Source: DATFMH01 sp035267045 (GTDB taxonomy: Bacteria > Bacteroidota > Rhodothermia > Balneolales > DATFMH01). Taken from it: a stretch of 8,043 nucleotides of DNA. Each line of letters begins with the position of its first letter. Positions within the stretch are counted from its first letter, which is position 1. Below the pieces are notes generated by a model. That model ran no database searches, had not been told where the DNA came from, and was given only the letters and a program-made list of their open reading frames with translations. The translations under genes were made by a program, and so were the position numbers. Positions 1-6,577 of the stretch are shown piece after piece. The stretch lies in assembly GCA_035267045.1 (NCBI GenBank), contig DATFMH010000236.1, positions 1 through 8,043 on the forward strand, written 5' to 3'.

Positions 1-21
1 CAACAGAAGATCACGCAAAAA

Positions 22-95
22 ACGCCTGACTGTCATCACGAGGATGGAATGAGGCAAATGCCGAATGAAAGACGTGGTGATCCCCTCCCGTGGCA
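22..95. repeat. Possible degenerate interspersed repeat with a foldable core
   Basis: The segment reads TGTCATCACGAGG near 31-43 and CGTGGTGATC at 73-82. ATCAC (35-39) can pair with GTGAT (77-81). The arrangement resembles the short interspersed repeats with a TGTCATTGCGAGG start and a GGCAATC end seen in many Bacteroidota-like genomes; that comparison is from memory. Here TTGC/GCAA would be replaced by TCAC/GTGA, which keeps the pairing. No open reading frame of note crosses it. Only one copy is visible in the window, so repeat status is inferred. Confidence 0.3.
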
Positions 96-194
96 TTGCC
101 ATAAGTGCTATCAACGGTAAGAGAATGCCAGAGGACCCATAAACAAATTAACTCACATGCCTTTGATCACGAACCCTAACTCCTGAAATTCTGC

Positions 195-227
195 GGAACA
201 GGCTTACACGTTCCTTGGGGGAAGGAA
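195..227. other. Two overlapping, mutually exclusive small hairpins
   Basis: GGAAC (195-199) can pair with GTTCC (210-214). The overlapping TTCCTT (211-216) can instead pair perfectly with AAGGAA (222-227) around a loop of five G. The two stems share bases 211-214, so only one can form at a time. The second stem is followed by TTTAAATT rather than a clean T-run. Such an arrangement can act as an attenuator, but no gene lies directly downstream on the plus strand, so the role is unknown. Short stems like these also occur by chance. Confidence 0.35.
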
Positions 228-260
228 TTTAAATTGAATGATTTGTGGTGAATATTGTGA

Positions 261-309
261 CCGGACACAGAGTGTCCGGATTTTCGTTACTGGACGCTGT
301 CCAGTAACG
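261..309. repeat. Pair of adjacent perfect hairpins (inverted repeats)
   Basis: CCGGACAC (261-268) pairs perfectly with GTGTCCGG (272-279) around a 3-nt loop. Five bases later CGTTACTGGAC (285-295) pairs perfectly with GTCCAGTAACG (299-309), again around a 3-nt loop. Both arms carry the same GGAC/GTCC core. The block lies about 90 bp beyond the argS stop, so it could stop or stabilise the argS transcript. On the minus strand neither hairpin is followed by a T-tract, so a classical intrinsic terminator is doubtful. On the plus strand the first hairpin is followed by ATTTTC. A REP-like dispersed element is an equally good reading. Confidence 0.75.
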
Positions 310-315
310 AGTGGC

Positions 316-328
316 TTACATTCTGTCT
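316..328 (-). repeat. Partial duplicate of the argS 3' end
   Basis: TTACATTCTGTCT at 316-328 matches TCACATTCTGTCT at 395-407, the last codons and stop of argS, at 12 of 13 positions and 79 nt away. Read on the minus strand, both copies spell Asp-Arg-Met-stop, with TAA in this copy and TGA in argS. The heptamer array and an A-rich run on the minus strand lie between the copies. This suggests a local duplication or insertion at the gene end, although 13 bases is short. Confidence 0.6.
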
Positions 329-346
329 TCTTTTTTTTTATTTTTT

Positions 347-392
347 ACTGCTAACTGCTAACTGCTAACTGCTAACTGCTAACTGCTAACTG
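347..392. repeat. Tandem heptamer array, six ACTGCTA units plus ACTG
   Basis: The unit ACTGCTA repeats exactly six times from 347 to 388 and is followed by a partial ACTG (389-392). The array ends two bases before the argS stop codon (395-397 on this strand). All units are identical, which suggests recent slippage or selection. It is far too short-period to be a CRISPR array. A T-rich run (about 331-346) adjoins it on the left. Copy number is likely to vary between strains, but the array lies outside the coding sequence as read here. Confidence 0.95.
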
Positions 393-394
393 AA

Positions 395-2026
395 TCACAT
401 TCTGTCTGGTGCCGAAATACCAAGTATGTGCAACCCGTTTGCCAACAATTGTACCAGGGCTTCCATCAACGCTGTCCGGGCGTGGGCCAGGGCGATATCT
501 TCACCCATAACATGGCAATGATGGTAAAATTGGGTGAAATCACTGGCTAAATCATTCAAGTAGGTGATCAGCCGGTGGGGCTCTTTACTTTCGGCACTGA
601 GCTGGATGATTTCCGGGAATTGCAGCATGTCTTTGATCAAAGTAATTTCTGCTTCATGCTGAAGCAGGGAAAGATACGGTTTCTCATTGAAATCATATTC
701 TTCAGCTACTTTGCGCAGAATACTTTTGATACGCGCATGAGCATATTGAAGATAAAATACCGGGTTTTTCTCACTGGCTTCTTTGGCCTGACCAATATCG
801 AATTCCAGGTGTGTGGTCGGGGAACGCATCAGGAAGAAAAAACGGGTAACATCGGCCCCCACTTCATCCATCAACTCGTCGAGTGTTACGAAATTGGCTT
901 TCCTGGTACTCATCTTGAACGGCTTACCGTCTTTGACAAGCGTAACAAACTGGTAGACGAGGACGTCGATCTTTGATTCATCCAACCCAAGAGCTTTTAC
1001 CCCGGATATTACATCCGGGTAGGTGGCGATATGATCGGCGCCGAAAATATCGATGCACAGATCGTATTCGCGGTTAATTTTATTGGCATGGTAAGCGATA
1101 TCCGGCAAACGATACGTGGGCTCACCAGTACTCTTAATGATGACCGTGTCTTTGTCTTTTCCAAATTGCGTCGTTTTAAACCAGGTGGCACCCTCCGCTT
1201 CGTAAACCAAATCCTGATCTCGCAATTTTTGGACTGTTTCTTCAATGGCTCCGCTGACATACAGGTCATGTTCATTGAAAAACAGGTCCATTTTGATATT
1301 CATCCGTTCCAGTGTGCCCTGGATATCTTTGAAGATTTCTTCCTGCGCTATTTCTTTGAACGGGGTGAAATCTTCTTCATCCTTTAAGGAATTGCCTTTG
1401 GTATCAATGATGTGCTGAGCGATATCCCGGATATATACCCCTTCGTACCCGCCTTCAGGAAAATCCGTATCCAGGCCAAGAATTTCGCGATACCGTGCCT
1501 TTACGCTTTCGCCCAAAACGCGCATTTGCCGTCCGGCATCATTGAAGTAATATTCCCTGTTTACATCGGCACCGGTCCATTCATATAACCGGGCCAGTGT
1601 ATCACCGAGTACCGCATTTCGTCCGTGTCCAACCGTCAGCGGACCGGTCGGATTAGCAGATACGAATTCGATCAGAACTTTTAAATCCTTATTCAATTCC
1701 GATTTTCCGAAATCAGCAGGCCGTGCAACAATTTCTTCTAATTGATTGATCAGCCAGTTTTCGCCAAAACGGAAGTTGATGAACCCGGGACCGGCTATCT
1801 CGACGGAGGCAATTTTATTAGTATCGTATTCCAGGTTCTCAACCAGTTCTTCCGCAATTTTCCGGGGCGGACGGCGCAGGATTTTTGGTAGCTGCATGGC
1901 GATATTCGTAGCCAGGTCGCCGTGTTCCGGAATTCGCGGTTGTTCTAAAATGATTTCCGGTATTTCATTAAGTTGGTCAAATTTCCGGAGTGCATCCGTA
2001 ATAATTTTTTCGAGATAGTCCTTCAT
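395..2026 (-). CDS. argS: Arginyl-tRNA synthetase (class I)
   Basis: This enzyme charges tRNA-Arg with arginine using ATP in the cytoplasm. The frame gives 543 residues from the ATG at 2024-2026, within the usual length of bacterial ArgS. An N-terminal tRNA-recognition domain covers roughly residues 1-100. The class I signature appears as ANPTGPLTVGHGRNA near residues 124-138, with TVGH in place of the common HVGH. The second signature is KMSTRKA at about 371-377, the ArgS form of KMSKS. A helical DALR-type anticodon-binding domain follows (FYLQYAHARIKSI near 424-436) and runs to the C-terminus. The frame is open upstream to a TTG at 2102-2104, adding 26 residues with no family resemblance; MKDYLEKII fits the normal ArgS start, so I chose 2026. 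No clear Shine-Dalgarno precedes it. The gene stands alone, about 430 bp downstream of the secreted-protein gene on the same strand. It looks intact. Confidence 0.97.
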   Translation of the reverse strand: MKDYLEKIITDALRKFDQLNEIPEIILEQPRIPEHGDLATNIAMQLPKILRRPPRKIAEELVENLEYDTNKIASVEIAGPGFINFRFGENWLINQLEEIVARPADFGKSELNKDLKVLIEFVSANPTGPLTVGHGRNAVLGDTLARLYEWTGADVNREYYFNDAGRQMRVLGESVKARYREILGLDTDFPEGGYEGVYIRDIAQHIIDTKGNSLKDEEDFTPFKEIAQEEIFKDIQGTLERMNIKMDLFFNEHDLYVSGAIEETVQKLRDQDLVYEAEGATWFKTTQFGKDKDTVIIKSTGEPTYRLPDIAYHANKINREYDLCIDIFGADHIATYPDVISGVKALGLDESKIDVLVYQFVTLVKDGKPFKMSTRKANFVTLDELMDEVGADVTRFFFLMRSPTTHLEFDIGQAKEASEKNPVFYLQYAHARIKSILRKVAEEYDFNEKPYLSLLQHEAEITLIKDMLQFPEIIQLSAESKEPHRLITYLNDLASDFTQFYHHCHVMGEDIALAHARTALMEALVQLLANGLHILGISAPDRM

Positions 2027-2200
2027 TAAATAATAATCTGATTCGGTTTTTGAAGCTAAATATAAGGCTTTATGGCGGAGTCTCCCACTTTTTAAAACCA
2101 GCAAAATTTATCAACGTGTGTTCGATAAAATAAATTACTACAAAATATCAGTCCTTAAGTACAAAATATTTACCCTAAAAAATTCCTAAAGGTAGAGAAA

Positions 2201-2225
2201 AAGTCCCCATTACGGGATTTAGGGG
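2201..2225 (-). terminator. Weak intrinsic terminator candidate after the secreted-protein gene
   Basis: Read on the minus strand, TCCC pairs with GGGA around a short loop, or CCCC with GGGG around a longer one, and the stem is followed by CTTTTTCTC. This lies about 235 nt past the stop of the large secreted-protein gene and about 175 nt before the argS start, where a transcript end would be expected. The stem is short and imperfect. A degenerate dispersed repeat is an alternative. Confidence 0.35.
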
Positions 2226-2369
2226 TCAATAGAATGGTATCTCAAAAACTGAAAATATCTTATAAAAGAGGTTATTAACACGCTCTGGCATATCTCGAAC
2301 TCATATTATTTTATAAAAACACTCCGACTTTGTTAGTCCGTTAAAACAGTTATTATTTAGGTAATTTCT

Positions 2370-2446
2370 GGTGGGCTCCACTTCCAATAGTGGCGTCCAC
2401 CTAAGCGGATAATAGATGGACACCACCCTAACCGGGTGGAGCCCAT
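2370..2446. repeat. Cloverleaf-forming inverted-repeat element
   Basis: TGGGCTCCAC (2372-2381) is the perfect reverse complement of GTGGAGCCCA (2436-2445). Inside it three further perfect stems fit: CCACT/AGTGG (2378-2382 with 2389-2393), GTCCA/TGGAC extended by CTA/TAG (2395-2403 with 2413-2421, one mismatch), and CCACCC/GGGTGG (2423-2428 with 2434-2439). Keeping the outer stem to TGGGCT/AGCCCA (2372-2377, 2440-2445) lets all four stems form together with single-base joints at 2394 and 2422. TTCTG flanks the block at 2366-2370 and 2450-2454. It begins about 15 bp past the stop of the secreted-protein gene. It may be a small mobile repeat, a transcript end or a processing structure. It lacks tRNA features. 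Confidence 0.8.
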
Positions 2447-2459
2447 CGCTTCTGTTATT

Positions 2460-5400
2460 TTATTTAAGTAATAGCATCTTTTTGACCAATACTTTATTTC
2501 CCGCTTTCAAACGGTAAAAATACATACCACTGGAAACATGTAGTCCATTGAAGGTAGCCTGATGCCATCCGGCCTGTTGATGAGCCTGGACCAGCACCGC
2601 AACTTGCTGTCCCAATACATTATAAACAGTTACCCTTACAGCTTCCGGTTTAGCCAGTTCATAACGAATGTTTGTGGTTGGATTGAATGGGTTGGGATAA
2701 TTGGGCTGTAATATTGTTTTATCCGGTTGGGTTGACGTTGTGGCGGCCATTTTCTTTTTATTTTGATTACCTGCTTGTGCCTGTTGTTTCTTCATAGTCT
2801 GCTGCATATTGTCCTGTGCTATTTTATACAAAGCGTGGACTCGTTTTGATTTCATTCCAAGGGCGATTTCCCCCTGTTCCACATTATCCAGCATGGCCAG
2901 GGCCTGTTTATAATTACCCTGTTCATTCATAAGGTTCATATGATCAATCTCCAGGGCCACTTTTTGTCGCGGATCCGTTATATATGGAGTATACTCATCC
3001 ACTTTCTTGCTTGCCTCTGTATATTTTCCGAAACGCTGGGCCTCGTGTTCATCCATGATCATCAGATCGGCAACCTGGGAAGCAGATAATTGGACACCTC
3101 CGGCATTCTGAATCTGTTTACCAATCAGATATTTCTGTATCATGGAACGCCACATTAACCGGTCAGTATTTCGTTCACTGGTAAAACTTGTATCTCCATG
3201 GGATTCCAGATCCAACCGATATAATTCGTGCATCTCAGACATAAGCCTATTGGCATTATTATCATTAGTAATCGAAGACCATAACGAATGCATCAGAGCC
3301 CGTCTTTTCTTACGGTATACTGATTTTGAAACAGGAGTGAAGGTTGTGGAGATTTTATTACCAGATTTTATAGATTCACCGCTCGATTCTGAACTAGCCT
3401 TGCTGGCTGTATTCTTTACTACCATTAGTTGTAAGGTATAAGGGCCTACCTGTTGGGGATATTGATCTGAGGCTACGCCACATCCACCAATTTGGACACA
3501 AGGGTCATAGCTCATATACCCGGAATAATCCACTGATCCCAAGAAAAGATAGGATGATGGACTGGAGGTACCCCACCAATTTCCATAAGCCCCTACTGTC
3601 GTGGAACTTTGATTGTTAATATGATATCCACTTCCGCCATATATACTATTATATCCCATTTCTTGTAAGCTAGGATCTCCCATTATCAAACTTGAACCAG
3701 CATCTACATTAATTTGATCTGTGGGATTATTAGCAACTAAGTTTAAACCGGAAGGAGTAAAGGAAACATCACTTCCTCCAACAACTTCCATACCATCTCT
3801 ACCTGAACTCGTCGTTCCATTTGATATGAATGCATTTCGTGAGAAACTATTAGAAGAACTATTATAAAGCCATAAACCAGCCTGATCATTATTTTGGATG
3901 GTCGTACCGGATAAACTCACATTCGAATAATAAGCAACCACTCCAACCGAACTATTATTCTCAACCATACAATCGGTCATGGTAAAACTACTGTTACCAC
4001 TGCCTGACTGATTGGAACCGGAACTCACACCCCGCCAGCCATTACGGAAGGTACAGTCGGTAAATGTATTATTCGTGCTTCCAACACCAACATTTTTATT
4101 TCCACCATCGAAGAGAGTCCAGGTAAACTGATTTCCGTCGCCATACAAATAAATCTGACCCCATGCAGTATCAGCATAAAGACGTTGAAAATGAACTGGT
4201 GAATTTGAAATACCGTTTACAGTTAATTTAGCTCCCGGTCTAATATTTATTGAGACATTATTGCCAAGTCCCAGTACAGAACCAGCATCTATTGTTAAAG
4301 TAGCTCCAGATTGTACCGATAATGAATGAGGGACAACATAAGACCCATTGAGAGTACGGTTACTAGTAATGTCACCGCTTAATGCGTAGGGATAAAAATC
4401 AACACTTCCTATTTCAGTAGACCAAGTAACGGCATCATAAGCCCATTCTCCGCAAAACCAAATTTTATTTTCATTATTTGGGTCTATGCAAATTCCAGTA
4501 TAGTCACCCCATCGATTTTTATTATTATCATCAAGATAATCATAAGAATACTTTCCCTCTTTTAAAGATTGACTTGGGTTAGCTGTTTTATCATCAGCTC
4601 TTCTATAAGTCCAACGAACACTTCCATATTCACTTGAACTTGACCGATTAAAAACAATTGCCATATCACCATACTTATCCACAGATATATTAGGATAAAA
4701 ATAATATGCTGTAGGACTACCATACACAGCATCAATTGGGAGACCATTCGTCTTTGTATTTATTTTTAAATATTGAATCGCATCAACATTACCACTACCC
4801 CAGTCATGTTTTGTTGTGAAAGCTGTATATAGATAACCATTTCGCCATACACAATCTTGAGTAAATGTAAAACCTGCATCTAAATTATCATTAGAACCCT
4901 TCTCTACAGCGCTAACAGGACTAGAATAACTAGCAACATTAATAATATCTTGCTGACTGAGAGTCGGATTAGTTAGAGGGTTATCTATTCTCCATAACGT
5001 CACAGAACTTCCACCACCTAATTCTGTATTAATTAAATAAGCGCTAGAAGTATTTCCATAGTGATGAGCAGGTTTGATAGCCCAAACTTTACCATAACTA
5101 TCTTCCATACCAGCAAAATCTGCATATGTTAATGTATGATCGTTATAAAGCTGGGATTTGTAGAACATACGAATCTTAGAAAAAGCAAAATCACTATCTG
5201 TTGCTTTTGATGCGGGGACAGTAAATTGATTCGATGTTACATAAATAACGTTACTATCATAACCGAGACCCGTATAATCAGGATAATTTCCTGTATATAG
5301 GTTTCCATCATATTTTGCATTTGAACTATATTTATACCAGTTACCCAACGGATCTGTAGTTTCAGTTGCTGCAATTAAGTAAGTGCCCTTAGTAAAGTCA

Positions 5401-6008
5401 AGAATAACTAGTACATATCTTTTTGAATATTGATCATATATTATTTTAGGATCACCAATATTATCATTACTATTTACAAAATTAGAAAAAAAAGTGCCAA
5501 AATCTATCTCATATTCACTAACTCCAGATTTATTAAATACAACTAACATTCTATTAACTGCTTCTACAATATAATTAGGACCAACAGCTAAATTTGGGTC
5601 TGGTGGATAACCATTCCATTCTGTGACACCATCAAAACTTGTAAATTGAGAAGATTTTATACTTTGAGTTGTCTCAAATCCACCCGATGAAAGCGATTGT
5701 GTATGTTGCGAACTTTTCACTTTCGATGAATTATCTAGTTCTTCAGTTGCTTTAAGTCTAGAGTTAGCCTTCTGTTTTAATCGATACTTTTCTCTCTTAC
5801 TTGAAAACTGTAATTTAATGTGTGGAATAAACTTTGGTCGGTTTAAATTCTTACTTAATGAGGTCTTTAGATTAGCTAAATTAACTATTCCACCTGGTAA
5901 TGTTTTACCCATTAATGGTTTGTATTGGGCGTTTGCTAATTGCCATTGAAATGTAATAAAAATAATTGCATAAAGTATTCCTAAAGTTTTTTTTAAATAA
6001 TTATACAT
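2460..6008 (-). CDS. Large secreted multidomain protein with beta-helix and type IX sorting tail
   Basis: An 1182-residue predicted exported protein. Residues 1-27 form a signal peptide (MYNYLKK, hydrophobic core, ANA before Q28). Residues about 125-540 resemble secreted propeller-like modules: PPDPNLAVGPNYIVEAVN near 135-152, DPKIIYDQYSKRYVLV near 186-201, and WGDYTGICIDP near 500-510. Residues about 545-845 look like a right-handed parallel beta-helix, rich in N, S, G and T, with GNWWG near 809-813 and a possible disulfide pair C837/C843. A charged helical segment (about 895-1075) includes a TPR-like stretch, NEQGNYKQALAMLDNVE. The tail from about 1103 (NYPNPFNPTT, VYNVLGQQV, SSGMYFYRLKAG, KKMLLLK) is a T9SS type A sorting domain, so export across the outer membrane and surface attachment or release are expected. 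Beta-helices often bind or cleave polysaccharides, but I see no catalytic signature. The 5' two thirds look more AT-rich than the 3' end. The substrate is unknown. Confidence 0.93.
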   Translation of the reverse strand: MYNYLKKTLGILYAIIFITFQWQLANAQYKPLMGKTLPGGIVNLANLKTSLSKNLNRPKFIPHIKLQFSSKREKYRLKQKANSRLKATEELDNSSKVKSSQHTQSLSSGGFETTQSIKSSQFTSFDGVTEWNGYPPDPNLAVGPNYIVEAVNRMLVVFNKSGVSEYEIDFGTFFSNFVNSNDNIGDPKIIYDQYSKRYVLVILDFTKGTYLIAATETTDPLGNWYKYSSNAKYDGNLYTGNYPDYTGLGYDSNVIYVTSNQFTVPASKATDSDFAFSKIRMFYKSQLYNDHTLTYADFAGMEDSYGKVWAIKPAHHYGNTSSAYLINTELGGGSSVTLWRIDNPLTNPTLSQQDIINVASYSSPVSAVEKGSNDNLDAGFTFTQDCVWRNGYLYTAFTTKHDWGSGNVDAIQYLKINTKTNGLPIDAVYGSPTAYYFYPNISVDKYGDMAIVFNRSSSSEYGSVRWTYRRADDKTANPSQSLKEGKYSYDYLDDNNKNRWGDYTGICIDPNNENKIWFCGEWAYDAVTWSTEIGSVDFYPYALSGDITSNRTLNGSYVVPHSLSVQSGATLTIDAGSVLGLGNNVSINIRPGAKLTVNGISNSPVHFQRLYADTAWGQIYLYGDGNQFTWTLFDGGNKNVGVGSTNNTFTDCTFRNGWRGVSSGSNQSGSGNSSFTMTDCMVENNSSVGVVAYYSNVSLSGTTIQNNDQAGLWLYNSSSNSFSRNAFISNGTTSSGRDGMEVVGGSDVSFTPSGLNLVANNPTDQINVDAGSSLIMGDPSLQEMGYNSIYGGSGYHINNQSSTTVGAYGNWWGTSSPSSYLFLGSVDYSGYMSYDPCVQIGGCGVASDQYPQQVGPYTLQLMVVKNTASKASSESSGESIKSGNKISTTFTPVSKSVYRKKRRALMHSLWSSITNDNNANRLMSEMHELYRLDLESHGDTSFTSERNTDRLMWRSMIQKYLIGKQIQNAGGVQLSASQVADLMIMDEHEAQRFGKYTEASKKVDEYTPYITDPRQKVALEIDHMNLMNEQGNYKQALAMLDNVEQGEIALGMKSKRVHALYKIAQDNMQQTMKKQQAQAGNQNKKKMAATTSTQPDKTILQPNYPNPFNPTTNIRYELAKPEAVRVTVYNVLGQQVAVLVQAHQQAGWHQATFNGLHVSSGMYFYRLKAGNKVLVKKMLLLK

Positions 6009-6015
6009 AGAATAT

Positions 6016-6022
6016 CTCCCCT
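6016..6022 (-). promoter_or_regulatory. Strong Shine-Dalgarno of the secreted-protein gene
   Basis: On the minus strand AGGGGAG stands seven bases before the ATG at 6006-6008. This fixes the start and agrees with the signal peptide that begins there. Such a strong site is notable because argS and the HTH gene in this window show none. Confidence 0.8.
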
Positions 6023-6114
6023 TTATTTATGTATTAACCTAAAACCCATCTTCATATTTATCGAGGATTAATTTAACCAGGTTATGTTTTAATAAATCCC
6101 TTATTAATTAGCGG

Positions 6115-6120
6115 ATTATA
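6115..6120 (-). promoter_or_regulatory. Possible -10 box for the secreted-protein gene
   Basis: The minus strand reads TATAAT here, about 107 bp upstream of the ATG. No TTGACA-like -35 lies at the normal spacing; that position is occupied by the end of the near-palindrome at 6137-6162. The TAnnTTTG motif known from Bacteroidota promoters is not evident. The surrounding sequence is AT-rich, so a chance match is possible. Confidence 0.3.
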
Positions 6121-6136
6121 CAAACCACAAAGCATC

Positions 6137-6162
6137 TAATTTTGGATACGTATCTAAAATTA
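6137..6162. promoter_or_regulatory. 26-bp near-palindrome, candidate operator
   Basis: The half-site TAATTTTGGATAC (6137-6149) is mirrored by GTATCTAAAATTA (6150-6162). Twelve of thirteen pairs are Watson-Crick and the remaining G6144/T6155 pair would wobble in RNA. With no loop it fits a dimeric regulator site better than a terminator hairpin. It sits just upstream of the candidate TATAAT, over the expected -35 region, and between the HTH gene and the secreted-protein gene. The regulator is unknown; the adjacent HTH protein is one possibility, without direct evidence. Confidence 0.5.
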
Positions 6163-6277
6163 AATAAGGTTATTTTTTTATAAATACAAATTATTACATA
6201 AGTTTTTTAAATAAGTATCATGTAAATCAAATAATTTTAGTGAGCCTCGGAATTATAACCCGGCAAACTATTTTCAA

Positions 6278-6496
6278 TTATTCCGCCCCCACAACTTTCC
6301 CTCTATTCAAAAAATCATCCACTGCCTCTATTGTATATCGAATAGTTCTTGCAGTTTGATGAAATTCAATTTGGTTGGAATCTCTCAGATATTGCACATG
6401 CCTTCGAGAACATTGTAATATTTGCATCACATCTTCTGTTCTGAGCTCTTTTTTTCGGGTAGCTTTTTGAAATATTTCAGGCATTTCTTCTCGCAA
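6278..6496 (-). CDS. Small helix-turn-helix DNA-binding protein, excisionase/MerR-like (HTH_17) type
   Basis: The coding part is 72 residues from a TTG at 6494-6496, or 68 from the ATG at 6482-6484. The core ELRTEDVMQILQCSRRHVQY, then LRDSNQIEFHQTARTIRYTIEAVDDFL, matches the order of the HTH_17 family: recognition helix around CSRRHVQYLRD, then a wing-like RTIRY, then a closing helix ending in DDFL. Proteins of this type are xis-like recombination factors or small regulators; which applies is unclear, as no integrase is in the window. The frame stays open and protein-like upstream to 6577, suggesting a longer original protein whose start codon is not a standard one (see 6497-6577). There is no good Shine-Dalgarno at either start. 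It lies about 270 bp upstream of the secreted-protein gene on the same strand. Confidence 0.7.
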   Translation of the reverse strand: MREEMPEIFQKATRKKELRTEDVMQILQCSRRHVQYLRDSNQIEFHQTARTIRYTIEAVDDFLNRGKVVGAE

Positions 6497-6577
6497 TACT
6501 CTTTTAACAGCCTTATAAACGGCCTCATCACGTTTTTCTTTGGATGGTATAAATAGATCGATAGCAATCGATTGTAT
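6497..6577 (-). other. In-frame N-terminal extension of the HTH gene lacking a normal start codon
   Basis: Directly upstream of the HTH start the same frame reads IQSIAIDLFIPSKEKRDE and then AVYKAVKRV, back to a TAA at 6578-6580. FIPSKEK followed by an amphipathic helix resembles N-termini of Bacteroidota-type HTH_17 proteins as I remember them. No ATG, GTG or TTG exists in this stretch. The first codon after the stop is ATA (6575-6577), one base from ATG, and ATT (6566-6568) and ATC (6560-6562) follow. Either a rare start codon is used, the original start was lost by mutation, or the extension is coincidental. Confidence 0.45.

Noticed and set aside
347..392. Short tandem array as a CRISPR
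   Set aside because: Seven-base units without spacers and no cas genes; this is a simple tandem repeat.
575..976. Plus-strand open frame opposite argS
   Set aside because: It overlaps the well-supported argS on the other strand and has no recognisable protein features. The same holds for the open frames at 1031-1387 and 1746-2018, and for the minus-strand one at 1009-1275 in another frame.
2027..2369. T-box or amino-acid riboswitch leader for argS
   Set aside because: No T-box motif or antiterminator/terminator pair is recognisable between the cloverleaf and the argS start, and T-boxes are not typical of this lineage.
2370..2446. Cloverleaf as a tRNA gene
   Set aside because: The stems do not match tRNA arm lengths and there is no TTCRA-type T-loop, conserved D-loop GG or sensible anticodon arm.
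3142..3441. Plus-strand open frame inside the secreted-protein gene
   Set aside because: Antisense to a clearly coding helical segment, with no domain or ribosome site. The out-of-frame stretch at 4562-4747 is rejected for the same reason.
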